Assembly (NCBI RefSeq): GCF_000224145.3
Contig: NW_004190345.2
Span: forward strand, 33,976-97,975
Origin: Ciona intestinalis
Lineage: Eukaryota > Chordata > Ascidiacea > Phlebobranchia > Cionidae
Direction: 5' to 3'
DNA length: 64,000 nucleotides
The position numbers were made by a program, and so were the translations under genes. Of this stretch, positions 1 to 9,509 are shown in pieces. Positions within the stretch are counted from its first letter, which is position 1; every line of letters starts with the position of its first letter. Below the pieces are notes generated by a model that did not search any database, had not been told where the DNA came from, and saw only the letters and a program-made list of their open reading frames with translations.

Positions 1-454
1 AGCTTGTCTGCGAAACACAATTACGATTTTAAGCATGTGGGTGAAATACCTGAGTGTTTGAATTACACCCCTCGTAACACATACAAGTATACGGTGTTTA
101 TTGTCTTGATCGCTTGGTGCAAATATATTCCCACCCCTTGTTTTAATAATTAACAAACACAAGTATAATCAAACATACGTAATATTAAATGTTGTAATTC
201 CCCCGCATTGTAATCAAAGTTGACACAAGGCAAGTTATGTCAAACAAAGATAGCAACAATGCCATCTTATCTACGTAACTAGGAAACATAATCATTTATA
301 AAACTTTCTATCTACTTAAACGGAAACCTTTTGTTACGTCACGGTGACGTATTATCTGACGTCACGAACTCGAGCCAATCGACAAAATTTATCTCCGGAT
401 TTCATAAAATATTGAACATGACGTCACAATTATCGAATATACTGTGACGTAACT
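1..454. other. AT-rich sequence, no gene recognised
   Basis: No splice-consistent coding sequence was recognised here. The stretch is AT-rich and holds two exact TGACGTCA octamers, near 354 and 420, and several TACGTAA-like half sites. It may contain distal regulatory sequence of Nodal, or the end of a gene lying to the left; nothing here decides between these. Confidence 0.4.
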
Positions 455-631
455 ATGGTGTCTGGCGATGACGATTTTGTTCAATTCATTGTAGCGAAGT
501 ATCAAGACTCGAGGATTAAAGTTGTACGCAAAATTAGAAACGACATTTCACACAATAGTTCTCCGTTCTACGTTCGAATGTTCGAAACGCGCGACGACAA
601 ATGGTCTATTATCATTGAAGACACTCGCTAA
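455..631 (+). CDS. possible small ORF, 58 aa, unrecognised
   Basis: An ATG-to-TAA open frame of 59 codons lies about 0.65 kb upstream of the Nodal promoter. The predicted peptide begins MVSGDDDFVQFIVAKYQ and ends WSIIIEDTR. Its composition is balanced and protein-like, without low complexity. The frame is open back to about 422, so it could also be a terminal exon of a gene to the left. I recognise no family and see no polyadenylation signal close behind it. Chance is a real alternative at this length. Confidence 0.25.
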   Translation: MVSGDDDFVQFIVAKYQDSRIKVVRKIRNDISHNSSPFYVRMFETRDDKWSIIIEDTR

Positions 632-1294
632 TAATCGTAACAGACAGCGATAAAATTATAAGGACATTACTATTGTTTCAATCCATTGTTACGCATGTGC
701 GATGCAACAATGGCTCTTTGTTGAAAACGTGACGTCGAATTCGACGAATTTTCACGAAGACGAAACCGACAAAATATTTGGAGCAAAATTTAAAATATTA
801 TTACGACACTGGACATCTTATATTTAAACGTCATTATGACGTAGATAACACAACGATTGTGACGTCGGAAGTTATTTGAAGTGGCGGTCCCCCCCCCCAC
901 AAATGAAATGCAAATATTCAAGTTTTCTTAAGTAGCGATTGATATTTGATGTGTTGTTTATTCTTGAGCCTTACGTTAGTTTGAAAGCGAGGTTGGCGTG
1001 CGTTCGTCGCTTTGATGGAAGGTGTTAGCTTGCTGCCCGTTCAACCAACGCAGGTGTCCCACGCCCTCAAGCTTTTTCGAGAGAAAAAAGATCCCCTCAC
1101 CTCGTATATAAACCCGCGCACTCGGTGAATCAGAATCACAATCGCAGTTGATTGCTAGCTACGTCATCATGTGATTACGTATGCAGTAAATTATATATTT
1201 GTTAAATTCAGTAAAAGTTAAGATTTAATAAATTATTGTTGAAATATTTAGCTGATAATGACGTAACAACTTAATAATTATTATTTTTTTCTAG
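632..1294 (+). promoter_or_regulatory. Nodal upstream region with TATA box and 3' splice acceptor
   Basis: A TATATAAA element at 1105-1112 sits in a short GC-richer block, placing a likely transcription start near 1135. About 160 bases later a T-rich tract ends in CTAG at 1291-1294, a good 3' splice acceptor 35 bases before the chosen ATG. No convincing 5' donor is visible between the TATA box and the acceptor. The leader is therefore either a short spliced 5' UTR exon or an outron removed by spliced-leader trans-splicing, which is established in Ciona. CRE-like words near 729 and 862 are variants (TGACGTCG). Confidence 0.5.
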
Positions 1295-1329
1295 ATTTGA
1301 AACCGGAAGTTACAAAATATTCGATAAAT

Positions 1330-3536
1330 ATGATTTCTATGTTTAATATCGCTGCTTTCGTCTTCACTATGACGTCAATATTTGTCAATGGAGAATCCGT
1401 GACGTCATCAAACCCAACAAACGCCGAAGCATTGTTACGTCACATGCAACAAAGGAGTAACGCTGTTCGATCGAAATACATGATGGAATTGTACCGAGCC
1501 AAAAACACAGGAATGCCAACCAACAACGCGTTGAAAAGATCCGATATTGTTAGAAGCTTCAGATCAATCGGTGAGTGTTACGTCATAATGACCGCTATGT
1601 AAACGTCCATTAGAAGCGATTGTCGCGAATTTATTGCAAGGTTGTTACGTCACACACCTATTTATTTTACTAAAAAAACGTTAATTTAAATAAATTTTCT
1701 TTTAAGATTATACTTCGTAAAAAAATCCGGAACACATTTGTCAAAATAAATAAAATTATAATTACTTTAAACTGAATTTAAACTGAGCTAAAATAACAAA
1801 TTAGATCAAAAATATAAATTTAATGATAAGTAAATATTTTCCCACGGTAACCCGGAAGTATGGGATTGAGGGAGAGGGGTAGACATTGTTGTGTATTGGG
1901 GTTGTGTGTTGGAACGTAATGTTGTTTCGGTTGTTTAAGATTAATATTTATAACCGGAAGATTTTTCACACGAACAATATAAGTTGTTTATACGACACAA
2001 GGTTATATGACGTCACAATAGTTTGGTGGTTCGTTAATTAAATTGTTGAACCTTCGAAACCGTGTAGACGTCGATGTGTATTCCAATGTCCGACCACGTG
2101 TCGCTATGCATTGTTACGTATCACTCCACCATTGTTTCCATTGTTTATAGACGCGATAACCGCGGATAAACTTTGTTACGTCACAATCGCTTCAAAGACA
2201 TCGGATGTGACGTTGACAATAGACAATTGTGACGCGATTCTTAGCGTTTACGCCACTGTTACGACTGTGACGTCATACTACGAAATTACCATTATATTGA
2301 AAAAAACAAACAAATTCTATCTTTATAATTAATTGAATTAATTATTTATCAACAGAAAGTTACAAAGTTGGTTCAAAGTTGGTCGTCGTGTTCGACCTTT
2401 CATCCGTCCCACGTGAGCGAATCAGAGGGTCAGAATTACAAGTGGATAGAAGCCTCAGTGACGTCACAATGATAGAATTATGGGAAGGTATAAACGCTGA
2501 ATCGCGTCGTAAGATTGGAACAATGAGATATATTCGAACGAACAAGAGGTGTGTAGAATATTGTTTATTTAATATTGACTCGAGTAGTTTTACTTCTATT
2601 TCTCTTCGTTGTTAATTTGTTCTTCGCTATCAATATTCGAGGAAATGAATAACAATTTATTTCATTCATCTATTCGAATAATACTTCTCGTTTTGTTTAT
2701 TAATTTTTTTCTTTTTCTCCAGTTTCGACACAACTTCTCAAATAAGAAGATGGCACCGCGGTGATTCCCCCGTCACCCCCTTCCACGCATCGGGGGCCAT
2801 CTTACCCCTCACCCCATTGTTGGTCGTGTATTCTAACAATCACCATTATGACCTCATAGAAGCGTCGGAATCGCGAATGAACCGACAACGACGATCGTCA
2901 CGTGGTCGACACTCCAACAAATACCGGAAACGACGTTATCGAGTGAATAAGAACAAAACCCGCAAGTCAACGTTGCGTCACAATGACGTAGAGATAACAT
3001 CACACGCCCAGCAAAAGTCGCGAAGAATTTCCAACGATTTCGAACTTTCTACGTCATCAGCTGATGACGTCACAATCCAAAGTGGCAACGAGTATGACGT
3101 AACAGATGAATGGCGAAAGCAACAAAGTGATGACGTCAAAGTAGTGAAAGCGAAACACCCGGTGTCGCCGCAGAGAAAACATCCTTTCATTATTTCGACC
3201 CCGGCACCCACGGTTGGGGCCACACATTGTAGGAAAGTGAGTTTCGAGATTGACTTTGAGAAGATAGGTTGGGGTTCATGGATTGTTTACCCCAAGAAAT
3301 ACAACGCGTATAGATGCGAGGGGCAATGTAGGACACCTATGAGGAGTGACAGCAAACCAACCAACCACGCTTATATGCAAAGTATCATCGCAACCAAACG
3401 CCCCGACCTTCACATACCTCAACCATGTTGTGTGCCAACCAAACTTAAACCGCTCAGTATATTATATTATGAAGATGGAGAAGTTAAACAAAGAGATCAC
3501 GAAGACATGGTCGTCGACGAATGCGGTTGCAGATAA
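1330..3536 (+). CDS. Nodal: Nodal, TGF-beta family ligand
   Basis: Secreted TGF-beta superfamily ligand; Nodals signal through activin-type receptors and Smad2/3 in embryonic patterning and left-right asymmetry. Exons 1330-1570, 2356-2548 and 2723-3536 join in phase to 416 codons (415 aa). Residues 1-21 form a hydrophobic signal peptide. The propeptide contains VVFDLSSVP and ends in a conserved block with LLVVYSNN. A basic RKRR furin-type site lies near residues 213-216. The cystine-knot domain runs from about residue 314 to the end with the seven expected cysteines (C, CEGQC, CC, CGC). Nodal-specific blocks are GWGSWIVYPKKYNAYRCEG, PTNHAYMQS and a terminal MVVDECGCR. About 100 residues of low-conservation basic/acidic sequence separate RKRR from the first cysteine. 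An in-frame TTG further upstream was rejected in favour of the ATG that begins the signal peptide. Several CRE-like words fall inside the exons. Confidence 0.95.
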
Positions 3537-3596
3537 TTTACATTGATTGTTTTATTATTACGTCATAAAGTTCCAATTGTTTCGCTTTTCTTATGC

Positions 3597-3602
3597 AATA
3601 AA
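3597..3602 (+). terminator. Nodal polyadenylation signal AATAAA
   Basis: A canonical AATAAA hexamer lies 60 bases after the Nodal stop codon, followed by a T-rich stretch. Confidence 0.7.
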
Positions 3603-4052
3603 CACAAAATATTCAAAAAAATATTCTTACGTTTTTTTTTAGATTTTTCTATTCTTCGCTATGTGACCGTTACGGCATAATGTTAATATCAGCTTGTTAG
3701 CGACACCACGCGGTTGGAAATATTTGCGTGCACTATTGCATCTATTATGACGTCACATAATCAACGCGCGACGCCGAGAATACTCGACTTTAAAACACGG
3801 GGTTTGCTTGCAGGGTTTAGATGGTGTGTGGTGTGGTGTGGTAGTTGGGAGTTCAGTGTTATTGTGGTTGGTGTGCTCATGTAGAGTTAATGTATTTGAA
3901 CAATATATATTACAAGTGAAGCAGAGTTGACGAATACTGGTTAGATAGTTTCAGGTTAATTCAGATGTTTGAAGCAATTGTATAATGTTGTATATATTGA
4001 GAAGTCGAATAGTGATGAATGTGGGCGGCCGTGTGTTAGTGTTGTATTGTAG

Positions 4053-4223
4053 GGTAGGGGGAGATGGGACACCTTTTTATTCTGTTTTATCGTCCCATTT
4101 GGTGGTAAATAATTACAAAACTGTTTCCTCACGACTTCAATAGATTATGGTTTAATTGTTTGAAACACAAACAGGATATTTGGAGATCATGTGCCAAAGG
4201 TGTCCCATCTTCCCCACCCTATA
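4053..4223. mobile_element. MITE with GGGGAAGATGGGACACC-type terminal inverted repeats
   Basis: The element opens with GGGGGAGATGGGACACC and closes with the inverted form GGTGTCCCATCTTCCCC, giving imperfect arms of about 25 bases. It is about 170 bp long with no coding capacity, and the ends abut TA, compatible with TA target-site duplication. Relatives are recognisable at about 5612-5790, 6610-6740, 24895-25030, 28513-28700 and 40584-40775. Confidence 0.7.
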
Positions 4224-4357
4224 TATAGCAGTATATAATGTTAATATGGTGAATGCTTATAGTACGCAGGCGTTATGTTATAGATTATATACACCCTTGT
4301 ATAAGCACTACATCGGTCGTTTTATTTTGTGTTTTATCTCGGAATATTACATAGGCG

Positions 4358-4668
4358 TTATACTGCTGTGTTTCTCAAACTTTTTAGTTTGCGGGCCAGA
4401 GGTAAAATTTCGAAACAAATTTTGCGGATTAGTGGAGTATCACTTGCAGCACTGTGACGTATACACAATAAAGTCTTACATAGACCGTGAACTCTATGTT
4501 ACGTCACAGTGCTGCAGTTACGGAACTAACGAAGTTCTAAATCAGTTTAAAAATTTATGTTTTATATTGTTAATCAATAGACAACACTTCGACAGTTTTC
4601 AATTGATATAAAGTTGTAATAAATGTAATATATTTGGCGGACCGGAGGTTGAAAACCACTGGTATAGT
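4358..4668. mobile_element. hAT-like non-autonomous element
   Basis: The right end reads inverted as CCAGTGGTTTTCAACCTCCG and the left end has GTGTTTCTCAAAC followed by GCGGGCC. This is the usual pattern of hAT-family terminal repeats (CAGTGGTTCTCAACC type). About 310 bp, no transposase. Inside it, 16-base arms at 4446-4461 and 4500-4515 (GCAGCACTGTGACGTA and its complement) form a perfect stem carrying a CRE-like half site. The family name is inference from the ends only. Confidence 0.5.
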
Positions 4669-5027
4669 GGGTGTATTATATATATATGGGGTCCAATGAG
4701 CGATATTTGGTGGTTTTATGCGACTATATAGATGTTGCGGTTTGGGGGTTGACGGGTGGTTGGTTTACATCTACTGTAATATATTGGGGTACGGTTGGTA
4801 AGTTATATATTTGTGCGAATATTTCAACCTGCGATGCATTGAGTAAGATGAAGCATGTCTGTGGTTCGCGGATCATATTTCGTGGATATGTTTCGGTGTA
4901 TACATTGTTACACAATAATAAACCCTTCGTCGTAAAATTCTCACACTTTGAGACGTCACAAGATACAAACTAGAATCGTTTATTTATTAACAATAGGCAA
5001 TGCAACGTCATAAACAACCGATTAATC

Positions 5028-8000
5028 CTATTTATTTCGCCCGATCTTATAAATAGCGGGGTCGGATTTTGAATGAGATATTTTACGAGTAACTCTCTCG
5101 CGTCTGGTTGTTGATGACGTATCAAAACATATACGATCTCTATGTGTTGCGTTGAATGACGTAATAGCGTCCATGACCTCACAAAGGGCATTGTTACATT
5201 CCACCAATGAAGGTCGAGGTTGTTGTTCACATATTGTCGGTTGGCGGGAAATCTTTCCGAGTTTTGCTCTCAAAGTTGAGCGGACGTGATCGTGAGTTAT
5301 CTGTCCGCTAGACGGCGCTGGTGGGTTGGGTTGATTTGATGACGGCCCGTTTAACTGAGGGGGGTTGGGGTTTTGATTGTTTTCTAAAGCAAAGTTATTG
5401 CTTAATGTAAAGTTTGGTTCGGGTTGGGTGTTGGGAGCAGATGTAGCATCGTCGCAACTTTGTTTCAAAGATACTTTGGATAGTTTTGCTTCTGCCCTGT
5501 TGGCTCGTGCCTGCGAATGAGTGGTTGGGGTTATGTGGAGGAATCTAGCGGTAGAAGAATCAGAAAAAATATTTTTTAAAACGTCCACCCACAAAGTTAC
5601 ATATAGTACTGTGGGGAAAGATGGGACACCTTCGGCGCATAATATCCGAATATCCTGATCGTGTTTTAAACAGTTAACAACGGTCTATGGGAGTCTTGGG
5701 CATATAGTTTTATTATTCTTTGAATGTTCCTTGTCTACTACCACATTGGACGAGAAAGTTAAAATGTGTTCCAACTTCCCCACCCTACTTTACATTGTAA
5801 CTTGTAAGCTGGCACAAGTCCACGTAAGAATAGTTACATCCAAACCTTACCTTCTCGTACTCCATCTGACTTTTAATAATTTGCGCAGCTTTCAATGTTT
5901 GTTGAGCTGTTGTCCTCCATTCTTGTGCTTCGTGTTGCGCCATGTTTGATCTCTCCTCAGCTTGGTGGAGTTTGGCTACTAATGAATTGATCATGTGTTG
6001 GGATTCAATCTGCGTTGAATGGATGAATGTAACTTGTTGTATCTTCGCGTGTTGGGGCAACAACAGTCGTTATAACACAGGTATACGCCCGCCTAACAAG
6101 TTATAGAACTCTCCGCGCAACATTTGCAGGATACGAACGTATAAGACCATTCATGTTTTCAGTTGTTTTAGTTTTAAATCTGAACATTAGTTTACGTCTT
6201 TGTGGTAACAGGCCAAACCTGGCCTATACGCGGTATATAACCTCGTATATACGAACGAATATGTTGTTTTGGTTACGATCATTTTAAATTGGAATAATTA
6301 ATGTTGAGTTTTAACAATTTTCGTTGTAGCTTAAAATAATTCGTAATGTCGGTTAAATTCGAGTTAATCTGCGATCCTGTCACCACGTGATTATATTAAG
6401 GTAACCTGTTTATTATGACGTAAACAGTATGATAAGTATGACGTAAACAAGGCTTAATTGTAGGTCGACAATCCAAGTTTATTGACAATAATTAACATTG
6501 ACCTCCTTGTATGTTTGAAGAAATTGAATGTAAAGTATTTATAATTCTGGAATGTTTATAACCTTAAATTTGTGGTGGTTTGTTAGTATGTAAAGCATAT
6601 AGTATCGTGCTGTGACGTGGAGTGAAAAGATGGGTCACCGTTAGCACAAAATCCCGTATTTCCTAATTCTGTGAAATGTTAACAGCGCTGTTTTAGAGAA
6701 GTGAGGATATGGTTATATAGTTTCAGTAAGAATTGGATAAAAGTGCGCGGTGCGAAATTTTTTTTTTGTTTTTGCTCATTTTAATTTTGAATCAGAATTT
6801 GGAACATTACCCATGTATTGAGAAACATAGACGAGCCTTCTAACGCGTGTAATATGAAACCACCATCTTCTCCCAGCCGACACACGGTAACATACACGAG
6901 TAGACACCGACCTGGTCGTACCATCCTCCGTCGCTTTGGGTTTATTTTCCCTCCCCGATTAAAGCGCTAACGTTTCCACGTAAACGCGAACAGGTAAACA
7001 GTTAAGTGTTGTGTACGAAACAAATGCACGATTTTGGTTTGTGACGTCACACTAGCGCATTTTTCATGAAAAGCTAGAATTTATGAATGAAGGACTTTAT
7101 TTTGTCATTTTTACGGGTTATAAGTATTGTGACGTCACGATTACATTTGTTGAGTCATTATCATGAAAATAATCAAAAATTATGACTCAACAAATATCGA
7201 TAATATGTTGTTTGTACGGCGATGACGTCACTATGACGTAAGCGTGATAAATATTAAAGTAATATGTTACACATGATGACGACAAACGTGTTGCTGATTC
7301 TCTTCTATTTGTTGTTTTAATTCAGTCATCGTTTACGTGCAGTACTCGAAAAGTTAAACAACCCCTCGATACGTTTGTTCAATCGACATAAACATCATAT
7401 AATAAACATAGAAATACCTTTCGTTTGTCTGAATCGTTGTCAAATGAAGCGGACATCGATCTTCCGGTTGCTATGGGATACCTAGGCGGATGAATATGTG
7501 TAACGAAAGTCGGAGTAACATATATTTATAAACGAGAAGTAAGGACAGTCGTTACAACAATAGATAAAACACAAATACAAAACTTATTCGATTAAAAGCG
7601 AGATGGCTGCACCTCACAAGCGATATAATAATGAATCATTTAAACAATTTAATTTACAACCCCCTTACCTCGTTATTTTAAATCCTTCTGGAGGCAACGA
7701 TTGTTTCTCAGAATCTAATAATGACGTCATAACGGGTGATTGTCTTCTTACTTTACGTTCATTCGTTTGATTCGTCGCTATACTACGCTTCCTATGACGT
7801 AATTCATTAGTGACGTCATCGTTGCTTCTCATCCGGTACTTTCGGCAAATTTCGTTTCTTGGCGTTTTCGACAAATGTTTCTTCGGGTTCGAAATCAAAG
7901 GATGAAGTTTTGTTGAGTTGTCCAAATCATCCAATCTTTCATCGTGAAGTCGCGAAAGATGGGAAATCGCCGCAAAGTCTATCTGTGACGTCAGGTATGA

Positions 8001-8486
8001 CGTATCTTCCGCCTTCTTCTCGAACACCTCGCTCGGTGACGTTATACCCTCCGACGTCATATCCTCTTTGACCGCGTCCTCCAACGACAATACGTCATCA
8101 AACGGGAAATCTTGACAATCAATATGTTCAACGCTTTGCAGTAAAAGTTGGCGCTCGTGTTCGTCGCCGCTTTCTCTTCTTTCGCCTACACGTAACAATC
8201 GTTAACGCGATGCATCGATTATGACGTAACAACGCGATCGGAGGTTATTATGACGTAGAAAAACCACATGATTGAACATAACATCATTTTTTTGCCTATG
8301 ACTTCGAGTACACGATAGCGAGGATTTATTTAAAACAACAAAAAGAAGGGAATTAACAGCAAAACTACAGTCGTTAAAATTAGGGGGTATATTTATGTAT
8401 AGACTTAACATAATGCATAAACAATGCTACTTACCCGATTGTCCCATCGTTTGCATAACCCCACCAACCCCAGCACCATCACCCAT
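5028..8486 (-). CDS. unrecognised coiled-coil protein, 435 aa
   Basis: Five minus-strand exons (8435-8486, 7669-8185, 7418-7481, 5851-6042, 5028-5510) join in phase to 436 codons. The N-terminus is MGDGAGVGGVMQTMGQSG. The second exon is acidic and then basic, rich in Ser/Thr. The fourth exon encodes a helical, coiled-coil-like segment (HMINSLVAKLHQAEERSN) that continues into the fifth (ARANRAEAKLSK). A Pro/Asn-rich linker follows, then a conserved-looking C-terminus ending SKSDPAIYKIGRNK. I cannot assign a family. Intron 4 carries a relic of the GATGGGACACC MITE; intron 3 (6043-7417) shows only repeats and CRE words. TTTATT at 4980-4986 supplies a minus-strand AATAAA. CRE words fall within the exons and encode VTNE, VMTS and DMTS. 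Confidence 0.75.
5612..5790. mobile_element. MITE relic, GATGGGACACC family
   Basis: The left end GTGGGGAAAGATGGGACACC and right end CCAACTTCCCCACCCTAC match the ends of the element at 4053-4223, and the body shares the GATCGTGTTTTAAACAGTTA block with copies at 24960 and 28640. It lies in the last intron of the coiled-coil gene. Confidence 0.6.
7145..7195. repeat. inverted repeat with TGAGTCA core
   Basis: A 14-base arm ATTTGTTGAGTCAT at 7145-7158 is repeated inverted at 7182-7195 with a 23-base AT-rich spacer. Each arm carries TGAGTCA, the consensus AP-1 site. It lies in intron 3 of the minus-strand coiled-coil gene. Confidence 0.6.
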
Positions 8487-9509
8487 GTTTATTTCCAAAT
8501 ATTTTGCTACGTCAGCTTTTCGCGGGTAAATCGTCACCATTACTGATGAATCAGCAATTGTTACGTCACAAGCAACAATTATCTCTTGTTCTAAAACTTT
8601 CTAGTGACGTAACAATGGTATTTGTTTAAATATATTCAATGCTATTTCTGGAACAAAAATAATTTTGAATTGTTGAATTTGAAACTTTGTCTCAGCTGAA
8701 ACATTGACGCAACGTCATAATAAACATTGTTCGCTCACAACCAGCTGTAAACCCTTCCAAGTCGCGATTAAACTGAAACATAAACTTTGCGCTGCTCGAA
8801 ATATTTTCCCCGGAATTTCTATTTCCGTCCAAACTTCCGCCATTGTTGCCATGACAACCGAATCACGTGGTCAGTGACGAAACAATAAACTTGGAAACGA
8901 GAATATAAAATTTGAAACAAAATTTCCATTGTTGTTTAGCCGGCGGGCAATCGCGGCATCGCTGTAGGGCGTTATGACGTAGTGAAACGTAATCTGGGAT
9001 TCTAAATTCGAATTCTAGATTTAAAAATAACTTTTTGCGCGTAAACACTTTGCCTAAATATAATTATTTGGTTAAACCTGTGTGACGTCACATTCCTTTG
9101 CTCGAGTTGAACCTGTGACGTCATATTCAGTCGTTCTAGTTCTAATACATTGTGACGCGGTATGTTTAAATTTTACAAATACTGTATTATCAGAGTATAC
9201 TAAACTAGTATACTCTGGTATTATCTTACGTCTCCATATGGATATTGCATGTTCATGTAATTATAATATTGAAGATAGGTTTAAAGTTTCACCAAAAGTG
9301 AAATTCCTAATGTTAGAACATGCCTAATATCAATTAAGCAGAATTGATTCCCACCGTTGCAACTAATGGCCAACCCTGAGATTTTCTGCATTGCATTATT
9401 CAGTAAACATTACAATCAATAAGTTAGATTTGTTTTACAGGATTGTGTGTCTAACTATCCCTGCCTCCCACACAACAACCACGTCCACGTTGTGACATTT
9501 TATTCAACA
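8487..9509. other. intergenic region with near-perfect palindrome
   Basis: This is the upstream region of the coiled-coil gene (to the left) and the 3' flank of MRPL38 (to the right). No coding sequence is recognised. It holds TGACGTCA at about 9083 and 9116, and a 27-base palindrome at 9191-9217 (CAGAGTATACTA, 3-base loop, inverted arm). A minus-strand AATAAA at 9499-9504 serves MRPL38. Confidence 0.5.

Noticed and set aside
1-1100. GATA/ETS/FoxH1 binding-site clusters upstream of Nodal
   Set aside because: Short degenerate motifs are expected by chance in AT-rich DNA and I could not show clustering or conservation.
2111-2332. 73-aa frame between Nodal exons
   Set aside because: Exon 1 (ending 1570) joins exon 2 (starting 2356) directly in phase and restores the family propeptide, so this is intron.
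4156-4611. 151-aa plus-strand frame
   Set aside because: It runs from a MITE through a hAT-like relic; composition is not protein-like and no splice context supports it.
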